From Promethearchaeota archaeon (GTDB lineage Archaea > Asgardarchaeota > Lokiarchaeia > Sigyniarchaeales > SOKP01), in assembly GCA_019058245.1 (NCBI GenBank), contig JAHPZJ010000013.1:9166-73165 (forward strand): a stretch of DNA of 64,000 nt. Direction: 5' to 3'. Shown here one piece after another: positions 9,223 to 18,874 of this stretch. The position numbers were made by a program, and so were the translations under genes. The number at the start of each line of letters is the position of its first letter. The first letter of the stretch is position 1. Below the pieces are notes generated by a model that was not told where the DNA came from, searched no databases, and saw only the letters and a program-made list of their open reading frames with translations.

Positions 9223-10485
9223 TTAACTTAAGAAAATATCTTTAAATTCTTCGGGTACTTCTGCATCTTCATCCATTAAAGACAATGCATATACAGTTTC
9301 TCCACATTTGCATTGTTCTCCTTCAAATAAGTAAAATTTGAATTGATCTTTCCAGTTGCATATTTGTACATTTTCAATCTTTACAATTTCACCACATATA
9401 CAATATATTGCTATTGTTTTGGAATAGTCAGGTATTATAGTTGTAAAATCATTTGAAGCCTTACTAAATTCAGATTTATTCAACATTTTATTGATATCTT
9501 CTGCTAGATTATCTTTAAGAGTAGGTACAAAATTATTAATTATCCCATTCTTTCCTTTCATTTCTGTGAGAACAACGAAATTTTTTTCTAATTTTTCTGC
9601 TTTTCTTATTTCTGGGAGTAGAGGTTCCTGAAATTGCAAAAGTTCCTGAGGTATTGGAAATGGTTCTACTCCTTCGGGATATTCGAAGGTATAAAAATAT
9701 TGCATCATACCTTTTATATTCTTTTGATTTATTAATCTTAAATGATCATAATCTCTACTATAAAGCATAAATTTAATCAATTGCAATGGCACCTTTATCT
9801 CTAAAAGTCTTGCTCTGACATTGTCTAATACTTCTCCAGTAAAATTTTTCAAAACCATTATATCTGCTCGATTTTCAGTATATATCTGATTTTTATTTTG
9901 TTCTTTAAATTCAAACCAATTCTTAACAATTCTCCCTCTGATTAATTGTGGTGCCATACAAAATACACATAATACTGGAAGCAAAAAGAAAGATATTTGT
10001 GTCCAAATGAAAGAAACAACTAGTAGTGCAATCATAGGTATAGTAAGATAAAAAGTAAGATTTCGCAAGCGTTTATCCATAGATCCCTTTACTCCTTTAC
10101 TAATGGCTATTTCTTCTGCTCTACCCTTTAATTTATGAACTGTATCTAGAATCTTTTTTGACTCGAAACTCTGCTTTAAAAGACGATCCTCCTCCCTTTT
10201 TTCACTAAAATCCTCCATAGGGGTTGTTATTTGTTTAATATACCGATTTAAAGTACTATCCTTGAAGATGAAATCTAGAGTCTCTTCTGTAAAGTAATCT
10301 AAAAAACGTACCATAAAAAGTTTCTTCTCAACATCTTGAATTTCTGTCGGACCTAAACCAAGTGCTTCTTGAATAATTTGACCTTGGGTTTTTCTTACTC
10401 TCTTCTCTGATTTTTTCTTTTCTTCTTCTTCTTGTTTATATGGACTCTCAGATTTTTTTGTTTTATCATTTTCAATGTCATTCAT
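9223..10485 (-). CDS. unknown membrane protein with C-terminal Cys pairs
   Basis: 420 residues, not recognised. A charged Lys/Glu-rich N-terminal region (about 1-35) is followed by a helical segment, two adjacent membrane helices (about 146-185), a long soluble region and a C-terminal domain with CxC (YCICGE) and CxC (CKCGE) pairs that could form a zinc ribbon. The charged cytosolic N-terminus and short hairpin-like membrane anchor suggest a peripheral scaffold (inference). It converges with the gene at 7870-9219 with three bases between the stops. Confidence 0.6.
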   Translation of the reverse strand: MNDIENDKTKKSESPYKQEEEEKKKSEKRVRKTQGQIIQEALGLGPTEIQDVEKKLFMVRFLDYFTEETLDFIFKDSTLNRYIKQITTPMEDFSEKREEDRLLKQSFESKKILDTVHKLKGRAEEIAISKGVKGSMDKRLRNLTFYLTIPMIALLVVSFIWTQISFFLLPVLCVFCMAPQLIRGRIVKNWFEFKEQNKNQIYTENRADIMVLKNFTGEVLDNVRARLLEIKVPLQLIKFMLYSRDYDHLRLINQKNIKGMMQYFYTFEYPEGVEPFPIPQELLQFQEPLLPEIRKAEKLEKNFVVLTEMKGKNGIINNFVPTLKDNLAEDINKMLNKSEFSKASNDFTTIIPDYSKTIAIYCICGEIVKIENVQICNWKDQFKFYLFEGEQCKCGETVYALSLMDEDAEVPEEFKDIFLS

Positions 10486-10696
10486 AATGTTTACGAAAAT
10501 AAGTGTTTTTATTTATAACCTAGGAAATTCTTGAAAGATAATTAACTTTTGTAAAAATAATAAGTATCAAAAAATAAACTCAAAAATAATAAGATGAATA
10601 TAGTTGTCAGTTTAAAATTATCTTAATTGTGTATAAAATTGTATTTTAATAAAATTTTAAGCTGTAAAAAATAAATTAAAAAGAAAAAGTATAGTG

Positions 10697-10924
10697 TTAG
10701 GCTAAATTTACAACTTGTTTTACTTCTGGAACAAATTGTTTTATCGCTCTTTCTACACCATAAGTTAAGGTTTGTTGAGCATGCATACAACCCGCACAAT
10801 GCCCAAGTAATTTTACTTTTACGGTACCATCATCTTCTATACTAATAAGTTCTATATCGCCGCCATCCATTTGTAATTGAGGCCTAATTTTTTCAATAAC
10901 TTGTTTTATTTTTTCTTTGTCCAT
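10697..10924 (-). CDS. nfu: Nfu-type iron-sulfur scaffold (NifU C-terminal domain)
   Basis: 75 residues from ATG at 10924. A GTG nine bases upstream is open, but it forms part of an AGTGA SD placed five bases before the ATG, so the ATG is preferred. The protein is a stand-alone NifU C-terminal domain: MDGGDIELI followed by GHCAGCMHAQQTL, whose CxxC binds a transient [4Fe-4S] cluster in a homodimer for delivery to apoproteins. It fits a genome rich in ferredoxin-type Hdr and FrhB proteins. It has no operon partner; IscS and IscU are 40 kb away. Confidence 0.88.
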   Translation of the reverse strand: MDKEKIKQVIEKIRPQLQMDGGDIELISIEDDGTVKVKLLGHCAGCMHAQQTLTYGVERAIKQFVPEVKQVVNLA

Positions 10925-11160
10925 AACTTTCACTTAGTAATGATTTTTATATTCTTTAATACAAAAAAGGTGAATAACCTTTTAAAGGATTCTTTTTATA
11001 TTTTATTAATTTTTCTATATTTCAGTTAATTCTAACAAGGAGTTTTAGTTTAATTTCTTTTAGGAACTAAGTTAAGTTATCTAATAGAAAAAATATTATT
11101 AAATTAAGAATTTACTCAATAAATAAATTGAAAATAAAAATAATTAAAAACTGATAAGAT

Positions 11161-11538
11161 ATGGAAAGTCAAGATTTTCTGAAACAACTCAGCCGTGTCC
11201 AAGAATTAATGCAGAATGAAAAGTATAAAGAAGCAATCTCGATTATTGAAAAATTAAAGCAAATTGAATCACAGGGAGATTTTGATTACAATCTCACACA
11301 TAAATTATATCAGTTAGATTCCAATGCTCATTCCCTATTTAATCAACAAAAAATTCTTGAGCTTATCACTAACCTTTCTATAAGTAATAACTCGATAAGT
11401 TTCCAAGAACTTAATCAACTTCTTAAAGAAAGAAGTGAAATAATTCTTAGTGATGATATTATTCAAAGAGAAGTTGAATTATTAATACTACGAAATCTAA
11501 TCTCCTATAAAGTTGAAGGAAATAAACTCGTATTTTAG
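11161..11538 (+). CDS. small helical protein, possible winged-helix end
   Basis: 125 residues, not recognised. The first half is predicted helical with a TPR-like look (MQNEKYKEAISIIEKLKQIE). The second half (about 75-125) has a helix-turn-helix-beta pattern ending in KVEGNKLVF, like a small winged helix or PCI-like terminus. It lies 116 bases upstream of the small GTPase on the same strand, which may place it with that gene, but the function is open. Confidence 0.6.
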   Translation: MESQDFLKQLSRVQELMQNEKYKEAISIIEKLKQIESQGDFDYNLTHKLYQLDSNAHSLFNQQKILELITNLSISNNSISFQELNQLLKERSEIILSDDIIQREVELLILRNLISYKVEGNKLVF

Positions 11539-11654
11539 ATATCCACTAAGATAATTTTTTTGACCTGAGTGAAGTCTTTTTTTTGATTAGAAAAAAAACA
11601 TGGTTTTTTTAAAGTTATTTTAAAATTAACAATTAAAAGGATGTTGAGATTAGA

Positions 11655-12248
11655 GTGATAGTAGACTATTTGGCAAAGACTTTAAGTATTAAAATTGTCT
11701 ATTTTGGACCGGCAATGTCAGGAAAAACCACATCTATAAAATCTCTGTTTTCTCAATTTGGAAAAGAAGAGGAACTGTGTAGTATTGAAAGTACTGTCGA
11801 GAGAACCTTATTTTTTGATTATGGCACTGTTACGTTTAAAAATCAAGAATGGAAACTAAAAATACATATTTATACTACAACAGGTCAAGATTTTTATTTT
11901 GTTACACGACCTATTACTTTAAGAGCTGTAGATGGTGTAATCTTTGTTATAGATTCTAATGAGGAAGTTTATGAAAGAAATCTAATATCTTGGAATGAAT
12001 TAATTTCATATTTCGAGGAATCAATTGATAGTCTTCCGATAATTATTACATTTAATAAACAAGATTTAGAATATAAGTTCAATCCTGTAGATTTCCTTAA
12101 AGAAATAAGATACCAAAAATTTATGAATATTGGTACAAGATATACAAGTGCCTTAAAGGGAGAGGGAATATTAGAGAGTTTTGAGGATATTTTAAGGCAA
12201 ATTTTAAAAAAATACTATAACCATAAAATAGTTACAGCTATAAACTGA
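11655..12248 (+). CDS. MglA/Arf-like small GTPase
   Basis: 197 residues from GTG. The P-loop is G18PAMSGKT25. The G3 region reads IYTTTGQDFY, so the usual Asp of DxxG is Thr74, as in bacterial MglA (TVPGQ-type). G4 is NKQD and G5 a TSAL-like motif. The segment RPITLRAVDGVIFVIDS is also MglA/Arf-like. Such GTPases are cytosolic switches that recruit effectors to membranes or cell poles. No roadblock gene is adjacent. It converges with the arrestin-like gene with two bases between the stops. Lokiarchaeia have many such GTPases; the specific role is unknown. Confidence 0.85.
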   Translation: MIVDYLAKTLSIKIVYFGPAMSGKTTSIKSLFSQFGKEEELCSIESTVERTLFFDYGTVTFKNQEWKLKIHIYTTTGQDFYFVTRPITLRAVDGVIFVIDSNEEVYERNLISWNELISYFEESIDSLPIIITFNKQDLEYKFNPVDFLKEIRYQKFMNIGTRYTSALKGEGILESFEDILRQILKKYYNHKIVTAIN

Positions 12249-12250
12249 AT

Positions 12251-13471
12251 TTAAAAAAAGCTTGTTTCTGTAACTGGAGATTGTATTCTAATCCGTTGTT
12301 GACTATTATCTTCAAAAATTGATATAAGTGCGGTAATATTTTGTTTTGACTCATATATAATTTCTTTCTCTTCTCCACTTTTCCATGTATTAAAACCAAT
12401 CAAGCTTGAAGCAGTTTCAAACAGACCTTCTTGAAGTCCTGAGATTACAATCGTGACTCCATGTAGATCTTCTTTTGAGATATTTTTTATCTTTAAGATA
12501 TATTTATCGATGTCAGAATCAATAGACAATACCTTATAGGTTTTTTGGAATTTTGAAATACCATCAAATAAGGATGATGCTCCGGCAGTTCCCTCTGAAA
12601 ATAAATCGATGTCAGTTTTTTCTGTTGATAATGGACCAGATGAGATAGTTATAGGAACTTCAAGTTTGATAGGTTCCAATCCATATTCTGGTTTTTTCTT
12701 TCCAATTACCAATAAGCTCCACTTTGTATATGCACCATATCTAAAACCAAATTGCTCTTTTTCAGATGGTGACCATAAATAATTGTGGCTTGGTTCAGCT
12801 ACTTCAGGAACTTTTAAAAGTAAAAATTCTTTGTCAAAATTCTGTGTTTTTGCATCTCCTGCAATTGCCGGAGGAAGTTCCTCAACTTTACTACAATTAT
12901 CCCCATAAGCCTCACAATAACAAACCAAGTTTGAATTTTGGAGTAATCTAATTTCGATTTGTTTGAGTTCTTCTGAAGAATAGCCAACTTTAATAGTTTC
13001 TCCTGGTTTATAAACATCTTTAGTAAGTAGAATATTAAGTCCAGATATTGAAAATGAGATAGGTTTTGGTATTTTTGCTTGAAGTCCAGAGTTTCTGGCT
13101 TTTATCTCAATATTATGAGTCTTATTAATAACTAAATCTTCCTCTGGATTGATTGGATTTGGTTGCCTTAAAATTAATTTTAAAAAATACTTGAGATTTC
13201 GATTTTTTATAGTAGGAACGATGTTACTCTTAATTAAAAGTGATTTTTCACGTATATATTTTCCAGCTTCAAAAGTACCCTTGCTAAAGATCTCTTCTTT
13301 AGAAACTTGAAGTTCCTTGGCACAAGGCGGATTGGTAATTAATCTAATCCCACTCCAAAGAATATCTATCTTTTCTTCAAATTTAAAATTGACCCGTATA
13401 TTCAGTTTATCTCCTATAAATACACTTCCTTTATTTAAATCTGTTAGTTCTAAGTTGACCAATCCAAACAA
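12251..13471 (-). CDS. possible arrestin/Vps26-like beta-sandwich protein
   Basis: 406 residues, mostly predicted beta strands. Near the start, FIGDKLNIRVNFKFEEKID followed by strands and a polar loop resembles the N-domain of arrestin/Vps26/Spo0M folds; a second similar opening, VYKPGETIKVGY, occurs near residue 152, the pattern expected for a second sandwich. A third beta-rich region follows after about residue 290. No signal peptide or membrane segment is seen, so it is probably cytosolic. The fold call is by pattern only. Its end-to-end position with an MglA/Arf-like GTPase makes a trafficking-type role tempting but unproven. Confidence 0.45.
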   Translation of the reverse strand: MFGLVNLELTDLNKGSVFIGDKLNIRVNFKFEEKIDILWSGIRLITNPPCAKELQVSKEEIFSKGTFEAGKYIREKSLLIKSNIVPTIKNRNLKYFLKLILRQPNPINPEEDLVINKTHNIEIKARNSGLQAKIPKPISFSISGLNILLTKDVYKPGETIKVGYSSEELKQIEIRLLQNSNLVCYCEAYGDNCSKVEELPPAIAGDAKTQNFDKEFLLLKVPEVAEPSHNYLWSPSEKEQFGFRYGAYTKWSLLVIGKKKPEYGLEPIKLEVPITISSGPLSTEKTDIDLFSEGTAGASSLFDGISKFQKTYKVLSIDSDIDKYILKIKNISKEDLHGVTIVISGLQEGLFETASSLIGFNTWKSGEEKEIIYESKQNITALISIFEDNSQQRIRIQSPVTETSFF

Positions 13472-13692
13472 ACATCAAGATATTATTCTATTAATTTTAT
13501 AAAAAGATTGAATTTTATAAAAACTTTTTATTATTAAATAAGAAGTATGGAAATTACTATTTTCTCTATTAATAGAATAAAGTTTGTTCAAGAATGTCAA
13601 TATTTTTAGCAGTAGTAAAATTCTAAATCGTAAATAATTTGAATCAATTTTAATTACCTCATCTAAGATCAATTATAATATAAAATTATGCA

Positions 13693-14409
13693 ATGAGAGA
13701 TAAACGGAACAGTAATATCAAAGCTATATTATTTGATCTCGATGGAACATTATTAGATGTTGAATTAGATAAATTTATTTCTCAATATTTTGAACTGTTG
13801 GCTCAGAGTATAGCTCATATAATTCCTCCTAAGAAATTTATTTCTAAAATTATTAAGGCGTCAAAGGCAATAGAAGAAAGTAATGGGAAACATCTTAATG
13901 ATGACATATATTCTAAAGTATGTTTTCCTTTAGAGGGATATTCACGAAAAGAAATTCAACCATTTCTTGATAAATTTTACGAAAATGATTTTTCAAAACT
14001 ACGTAAATGGACTAAAAGAAAACCAGAAGCTAGAGACGTAGTTCAAACTGTCTTTGACAAAGGGTATGATGTTGTAATTGCAACAACACCTCTTCTTCCA
14101 GCAACTGCTATAGAACAACGTTTAGAATGGGCAGGAGTAGCAGATTTTCCTTATCGTTTAATAACTACAATCGAAAATAGCCATGCTACCAAATCATTAA
14201 CCCATTTACTTTATTATGATCAAATTTTAGATAAAATTGGATATCCCCCAGAAGCCTGTTTAATGGTTGGTGATGAGGATAAGGACATGATTGCCAAACG
14301 GTTAGGGGTAAAAACTTTTTTAATAACAGGAAGAAATAAAGAATTAAGTCCAAATATACCAGAACCTACTTATAAGGGTTCATTATATGAATTAAAATCT
14401 TTAATTTAA
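13693..14409 (+). CDS. HAD-superfamily hydrolase
   Basis: 238 residues. HAD motif I is DLDGT (D15, D17), motif II is the TTPLLP region near 136, and motif IV is GDEDKD near 196. An alpha-helical cap lies between about 25 and 115. These enzymes use the first Asp as nucleophile on phosphoesters, with Mg2+. The closing YKGSLYELKSLI is typical of predicted phosphatases with no assigned substrate. It is a single gene with its own promoter region. Confidence 0.85.
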   Translation: MRDKRNSNIKAILFDLDGTLLDVELDKFISQYFELLAQSIAHIIPPKKFISKIIKASKAIEESNGKHLNDDIYSKVCFPLEGYSRKEIQPFLDKFYENDFSKLRKWTKRKPEARDVVQTVFDKGYDVVIATTPLLPATAIEQRLEWAGVADFPYRLITTIENSHATKSLTHLLYYDQILDKIGYPPEACLMVGDEDKDMIAKRLGVKTFLITGRNKELSPNIPEPTYKGSLYELKSLI

Positions 14410-14713
14410 TGTGTGTTTATCATTTTCATTTTTCAAAGTATAAGTAGGGTAATTCACCTTATATAGTAGTAGAGGAAGCCCTTTTACTTTTATCCTGCTA
14501 AGATATTCTATGTATAAATAAAAATCTTTATTTTTATCAATAGAGGAGTGTATTGATATATTTTATTGACTAAGGCATCTTTTACACTATATTCTTCATT
14601 TTTCTATATATCATAAAAGTTAAGATTAAATACAAAATCTATTATAATCTTTATCAAGAAAAAATCAATTCTTTTGTAAGTATAATCCATTTTTACATAT
14701 AATACATTATTAT
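14410..14713. other. AT-rich intergenic region
   Basis: Nothing coding or structured was recognised. It ends in GGTGA (14714-14718), which serves as the SD of the TTG-started sensor gene six bases further on. Confidence 0.45.
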
Positions 14714-14724
14714 GGTGACCTTAT

Positions 14725-15573
14725 TTGAATGCTATTGTTTATTTTAGCCTGATAATAATGCTTTTTGTACGTTCAATTGGATTGGGAACCTCTGTTAACT
14801 TTTATTATGATTTAAGGAATAAGAATTATTTATATTTGATTGTTGCATGGATATTTGCAATTATAGGCAATATTTTACCTCTAATATTAGAATTTATTTT
14901 AAATAGCTTTCTTTTAGAACTCATTTTAGTATTGAATGCTCTTTTAATCTCACTTAGCTTGATCTTAATAATGATCGGTATATTTTCCTTCTTTCTTGCA
15001 ATAAAACCTTTATATATCATTTTAAGTTGTGTAGCTATTATATTTAATTTGATATTAATATTTATTTTTTTAGATTATAATATTTCAATATCATTTTCAG
15101 TCATAATCATGAATTCAGTAATTTTAATTGCTTTTATTGTTCCTTTATTCAAATTTAAAAAATTTAAGAAAATTGTCGACAAGAGTATAAGATGGTATTA
15201 TGTAGGTTTTATAACTCTTTTTTGTTTTCTGCCAATTTCATTCTATATTATGATTCAAGGCTATGGTTATGGACTTTATTTTGTAAATGATATTTTGTTT
15301 ATTATTTTGAATTATATTATTGGTATTGTTAATTATTTTCTTCTAATTGTTCTTCTTATTCACTTAGAATACACTATATCGACTAATAACCAGAATCAAT
15401 TGAAAGATAAATTTTCTCATAACCTGGGAAATATTATGCAAGTAATTTATAGCTCTGCCGATCTTTTTAAAAACATTTCAGGAACAGAGAATTTAGATGA
15501 GGAAAATCTGGACTTAATAGAAAGGAAATGCAGAGAAGCCTCTAAGTTAATAAATGAAATAAGAAGACTCTAG
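14725..15573 (+). CDS. membrane sensor with HisKA-like domain, no ATPase domain
   Basis: 282 residues from TTG, supported by GGTGA six bases upstream. Seven or eight hydrophobic segments fill residues 1-215, like a 7TM sensor module. The last 60 residues form a dimerisation/phosphoacceptor-like helix pair with FSHNLGNIMQVIYSSADL, where the His resembles the H-box of histidine kinases. The protein stops at EIRRL, where a HATPase_c domain would normally begin, and no such domain follows in any frame. It may be phosphorylated in trans by another kinase or act as a phosphotransfer docking protein. The response regulator gene follows within 30 bases. Confidence 0.75.
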   Translation: MNAIVYFSLIIMLFVRSIGLGTSVNFYYDLRNKNYLYLIVAWIFAIIGNILPLILEFILNSFLLELILVLNALLISLSLILIMIGIFSFFLAIKPLYIILSCVAIIFNLILIFIFLDYNISISFSVIIMNSVILIAFIVPLFKFKKFKKIVDKSIRWYYVGFITLFCFLPISFYIMIQGYGYGLYFVNDILFIILNYIIGIVNYFLLIVLLIHLEYTISTNNQNQLKDKFSHNLGNIMQVIYSSADLFKNISGTENLDEENLDLIERKCREASKLINEIRRL

Positions 15574-15602
15574 AAATTGAGCATAATGTAAAAATATGAG
15601 GG

Positions 15603-15989
15603 ATTACATTCGCTAAGATCTTAATTGTTGACGATGATATAGATATTGTTAATCTTTTTGAACGCTTCTTAAAAATGGAAGGACATGAAATAGTCGGTAA
15701 AGCTTTAAATGGTGAACAAGCATTAGAACTTTATAAAAGTATTAATAATGCTCCAGACATTATTCTAATGGATCATAGAATGCCTTCTAAAGATGGTTTA
15801 GAAACAACAAAAGAAATTCTCTATATCAATCCACATTCTAAGATCATTTTTATAAGTGCTGATGATGGTGTCAGAGAAAACGCCTTAAAAGTAGGTGCAG
15901 TTGATTTTTTACAAAAACCTATAGACTTTAAAACCTTATTTAAGAGAATAGAAAATATATCTAAGAATCATACATGGGAAACCATATGA
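15603..15989 (+). CDS. single-domain response regulator (receiver)
   Basis: Receiver domain only. The beta1 strand and acidic pocket KILIVDDD start upstream of the first ATG (15675), so the true start is earlier; between TGA at 15597 and that strand there is only ATT ACA TTC GCT, making ATT (15603) the likeliest near-cognate start. The phosphoacceptor Asp is in IILMDHRMP, the Thr/Ser switch in IFISADD, and the conserved Lys in FLQKPID. There is no output domain, as in CheY-like proteins. It lies directly downstream of the ATPase-less sensor and is probably co-transcribed with it. Confidence 0.82.
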   Translation: MTFAKILIVDDDIDIVNLFERFLKMEGHEIVGKALNGEQALELYKSINNAPDIILMDHRMPSKDGLETTKEILYINPHSKIIFISADDGVRENALKVGAVDFLQKPIDFKTLFKRIENISKNHTWETI

Positions 15990-16132
15990 AATAATAATTC
16001 ATTTTAAGAGTCATCTGATCTCTATAACTTAAATATACTGATTTTTTTGAAGATGATTATAAAGTTAGAATTATGATTTACAATCATAAGATATTAATTT
16101 TTTTAAACAACCTATCGATTTCTATAGTAAAT

Positions 16133-16717
16133 TTAGAATTTCATCTTTTTTATCTCAGTATATCTAAAGCAATCTATTATATGATCATTTACCATTCCAA
16201 TTGCTTGCATAAAAGCATAGCAAATTGCAGGACCTACAAATTTAAATCCTCTTTTCTTTAAATCTTTACTCATTTGCTCCGAGATTTCATTTTTGGAAGG
16301 CAATTCTGAAAGATCTTTAAATTTATTGTCAATTCTTTCATGATTAACAAATTTCCAAATATAATTATCAAAAGATCCAAATGTTTTTTGAACATTTAGG
16401 AACACTTTAGCATTAGAAATAAATGCCTCAATTTTGCGCCTATTTCTAATTATCCCTTCATCATTCATTAGATTTTCGACCTTTTCCTCAGAATATTTTG
16501 CAATTTTATGATAATCAAAATTATCAAGAGCTTTTCTGAAATTCTCTCGCTTTTGTAGAATTGTACTCCAACTTAAACCAGCCTGAGCACCTTCTAAAAT
16601 TAAAAACTCAAAAATAAGATGATCATCATGAATCGGAGTACCCCATTCTTTATCATGATATTCTCTCATCTGTGGATCATGATTCGCCCATGCACACCTT
16701 TTTAAAGTTCTAACCAT
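16133..16717 (-). CDS. tag: DNA-3-methyladenine glycosylase I
   Basis: 194 residues, the normal length for Tag. It removes 3-methyladenine from alkylated DNA. The N-terminal RCAW with C8 and YHDKEWG with H21, together with the C-terminal NDHIIDCFRY (His and Cys), supply the four ligands of the family zinc snap. The ILEGAQAGLSW segment is typical. No repair genes are adjacent. The family is common in bacteria and patchy in archaea, so transfer from bacteria is plausible but not shown. Confidence 0.92.
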   Translation of the reverse strand: MVRTLKRCAWANHDPQMREYHDKEWGTPIHDDHLIFEFLILEGAQAGLSWSTILQKRENFRKALDNFDYHKIAKYSEEKVENLMNDEGIIRNRRKIEAFISNAKVFLNVQKTFGSFDNYIWKFVNHERIDNKFKDLSELPSKNEISEQMSKDLKKRGFKFVGPAICYAFMQAIGMVNDHIIDCFRYTEIKKMKF

Positions 16718-16797
16718 GTTTCTTTAATGTAAAATATTTTTTACTTAGAAATCTGAATAATTCTATATGATGAATTTAAAATTTAAAGAAAAAAAAT

Positions 16798-17685
16798 TTA
16801 GTTGTATGGTTTTGCGGCATTTTCCGTAATTGCATTTATAACCTTTGACCATATTTTCACAGGTAAACTATGACCCATTCCTTCAATAAGAAGTAATTTT
16901 GCTCCTGGTATAGCTTCTGCAGTATCTTTTCCACCCTCTACAGGTACTAAAGGATCAATTTCTCCATGAATTATAAGAGTAGGAGCGGATATTGTTTTCA
17001 ATGCTTCTTTTCGATTACCACTACCCCATATAGCCGCTAATTGACGTGAAAAGCCTTCTCGATAGTATGAACGATCATAATCAGCAATAGCTAATTTTCG
17101 TGCCCTTTCTTCGTCAAAAGGTAGTCCTGATCCATGAATAACTCGTCGATTTTTCACCGTTGCTTCAATAATTGCTTCACGACCCTGAGGTGGAGGGGTT
17201 AATAATACTTGCATTGCCTCTGGTTTTGGAGGGGGTAAATTAGGATTACCAGTACTACTCATAATAGAAGTAAGAGATAAAACTCGAGAAGGGTGTTTAT
17301 ATGCAATAACTTGAGCAATCATTCCTCCCATAGATGCTCCACATATATGAGCTTTATCTATATTAAGTGCTGTTAAAAGTCCAACTGCATCATCTGCCAT
17401 ATCTTCTACTGTATATGGTACTGATATTGGTTCTCCTTTTTCTCTTTGCACGAAAAGTTTTTGTAGATTAGGTACTCCGGCTTCTTCAATTTTAGTGGAT
17501 AATCCAACATCTCGATTATCAAATCGGATTACAAAAAAGTCTTGTTCTACGAGTTTTTTGCAGAATTCTTCATCCCACCTAATCATTTGACTTCCTAATC
17601 CCATAATCAACAATAAAGGTTTTGATGAGGGATCTCCAAAAGTATCGTATTCAAGTTCGATATTATTTACTTTTGTCTTAGGCAT
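16798..17685 (-). CDS. alpha/beta-fold hydrolase
   Basis: 295 residues. The nucleophile elbow is GASMGG with Ser118; the acid is in HGEIDPLVP and the catalytic His in GMGHSLP. The N-terminal LLLIMGLGSQMIRWDEEFC and RFDNRDVGLST are typical of the group containing esterases and haloperoxidase-like hydrolases. It is cytosolic, with no signal peptide. The substrate is unknown. It is a single gene with its promoter in the 269-base gap upstream. Confidence 0.88.
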   Translation of the reverse strand: MPKTKVNNIELEYDTFGDPSSKPLLLIMGLGSQMIRWDEEFCKKLVEQDFFVIRFDNRDVGLSTKIEEAGVPNLQKLFVQREKGEPISVPYTVEDMADDAVGLLTALNIDKAHICGASMGGMIAQVIAYKHPSRVLSLTSIMSSTGNPNLPPPKPEAMQVLLTPPPQGREAIIEATVKNRRVIHGSGLPFDEERARKLAIADYDRSYYREGFSRQLAAIWGSGNRKEALKTISAPTLIIHGEIDPLVPVEGGKDTAEAIPGAKLLLIEGMGHSLPVKIWSKVINAITENAAKPYN

Positions 17686-17954
17686 ATTTTTACCTCAGAT
17701 TATACTCTTTTTTTTTTTATTTGAGATTTTTATGAATCTCCAAATTTACAAAAGCTAATAAAAATATCGTAAAAAAATTCAAAAATTAGAATAAATGCGA
17801 GATATATAGTGTCTGTGTCGGATTATTCTATTTATCTCATATGTTAAATTAAACATCTATTTCTACTTAGTGTTAAGATATCTTAAAAATGGAACTCAAA
17901 AGTTATCTTTATTTTAAAAAAATAGAAAGAGTAAAAAAAGTATTAATTAATGTT

Positions 17955-18863
17955 TTAATCTGTATGTGCTGAAATAATTAGATCAGCAAATAGTTTCATA
18001 TCATTAAGGAGCATGTTTAATTTATCTTGAGATTCTCTGCTTAATTCAGCTTGCTTCATTATGAGTACAGATATTATGTACTTAAAGATATGTAATTCAA
18101 TTTCCTTACCATCTTCATCTCGTCCTGAAAATCGTGCAGAGTCAGCCATAAAAATGTTTTCCCTTACAGTATTACATGCATTAATAAAATCTCGTAAGTC
18201 ACCGCGTAATGTTAAACCACTACTAACTCCTTGGACATTATGAACTATAACATTCCCTGATATATCCGCGATAATAACTTTTGCTTTAATTTCATCAAGT
18301 TGTTTTTCTGCTTTTTCTACATGTTTCTTCAATTCAGCATATTCTGAAATCAAAACATCTCTAAATACTTTTGCTAATTTGTCTTCTTCATAAATACTGG
18401 TGAGCATATAGTCGAAATCATAATCTTTAAAAATATCTAAGAAGATTTCTTTTGCGTTCTTCACGTTTGTATCAAGGAGCTCTTTCTGATAATCCTCGGT
18501 GTCATATTTATGTAAGAACAAGAAAATCTTCGGTTTTTCATTATTTTTTCGATATAAATCTAATAAATTTATGAAATAATCTTTTGCTTCTTGAAATGTA
18601 TTAGGGTCATGTAAATCGACGATAGGGATAAGAATATCTGTTCCTCGAAAAACTTCAGGTTTATCCATATATTCTTTCCTGAATTCCTCTTGTCCACCGA
18701 AATCAAAAATTCCGACTTGTAAGCCTAAAAAAGGATGTCTTCTCGTTTCATAAAGAATTGTGGGTGCTAAACCTTTAGTGTCTTCTGGTTTTTTAGCTGC
18801 AAAAGCAACAGAATAAACTGATGTCTTTCCACAGCCCGAAAGTCCTACTAATGAAATTTTCGT
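17955..18863 (-). CDS. Rag/Gtr-like GTPase with longin/roadblock-like C-terminus, ACG start
   Basis: 302 residues if translated from ACG at 18863. The G domain is complete only with this start: P-loop G7LSGCGKT14, G2 Thr35, G3 D54FGGQ58, G4 HKYD (118-121, the Rag-type variant of NKxD). After a coiled linker, the segment from about residue 210 (VIIADISGNVIVHN) has the beta-alpha pattern of a longin/roadblock domain, as in Gtr1/RagA. The first canonical start (ATG at 18668) would remove the whole P-loop. GGTGA lies six bases before the ACG. Rag GTPases signal nutrient state on membranes in eukaryotes; Asgard archaea have homologs. It lies 82 bases downstream of the FrhB-like gene on the same strand. 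Confidence 0.85.
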   Translation of the reverse strand, partial: TKISLVGLSGCGKTSVYSVAFAAKKPEDTKGLAPTILYETRRHPFLGLQVGIFDFGGQEEFRKEYMDKPEVFRGTDILIPIVDLHDPNTFQEAKDYFINLLDLYRKNNEKPKIFLFLHKYDTEDYQKELLDTNVKNAKEIFLDIFKDYDFDYMLTSIYEEDKLAKVFRDVLISEYAELKKHVEKAEKQLDEIKAKVIIADISGNVIVHNVQGVSSGLTLRGDLRDFINACNTVRENIFMADSARFSGRDEDGKEIELHIFKYIISVLIMKQAELSRESQDKLNMLLNDMKLFADLIISAHTD

Positions 18864-18869
18864 ACAATT

Positions 18870-18874
18870 TCACC
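18870..18874 (-). promoter_or_regulatory. Shine-Dalgarno GGTGA before the ACG start
   Basis: GGTGA on the minus strand is followed by six bases and then ACG AAA ATT, the first codons of the Rag-like GTPase. A TGA lies three codons upstream in frame, so the start is confined to AAT, TGT or ACG. Confidence 0.6.

Noticed and set aside
13475..13672. 65-residue minus-strand gene upstream of the arrestin-like gene
   Set aside because: Low-complexity Ile/Leu/Asn/Lys composition typical of chance frames in AT-rich DNA and no clear SD.
16073..16261. Plus-strand gene overlapping tag
   Set aside because: Mostly antisense to the well-supported tag gene with no domain signal.
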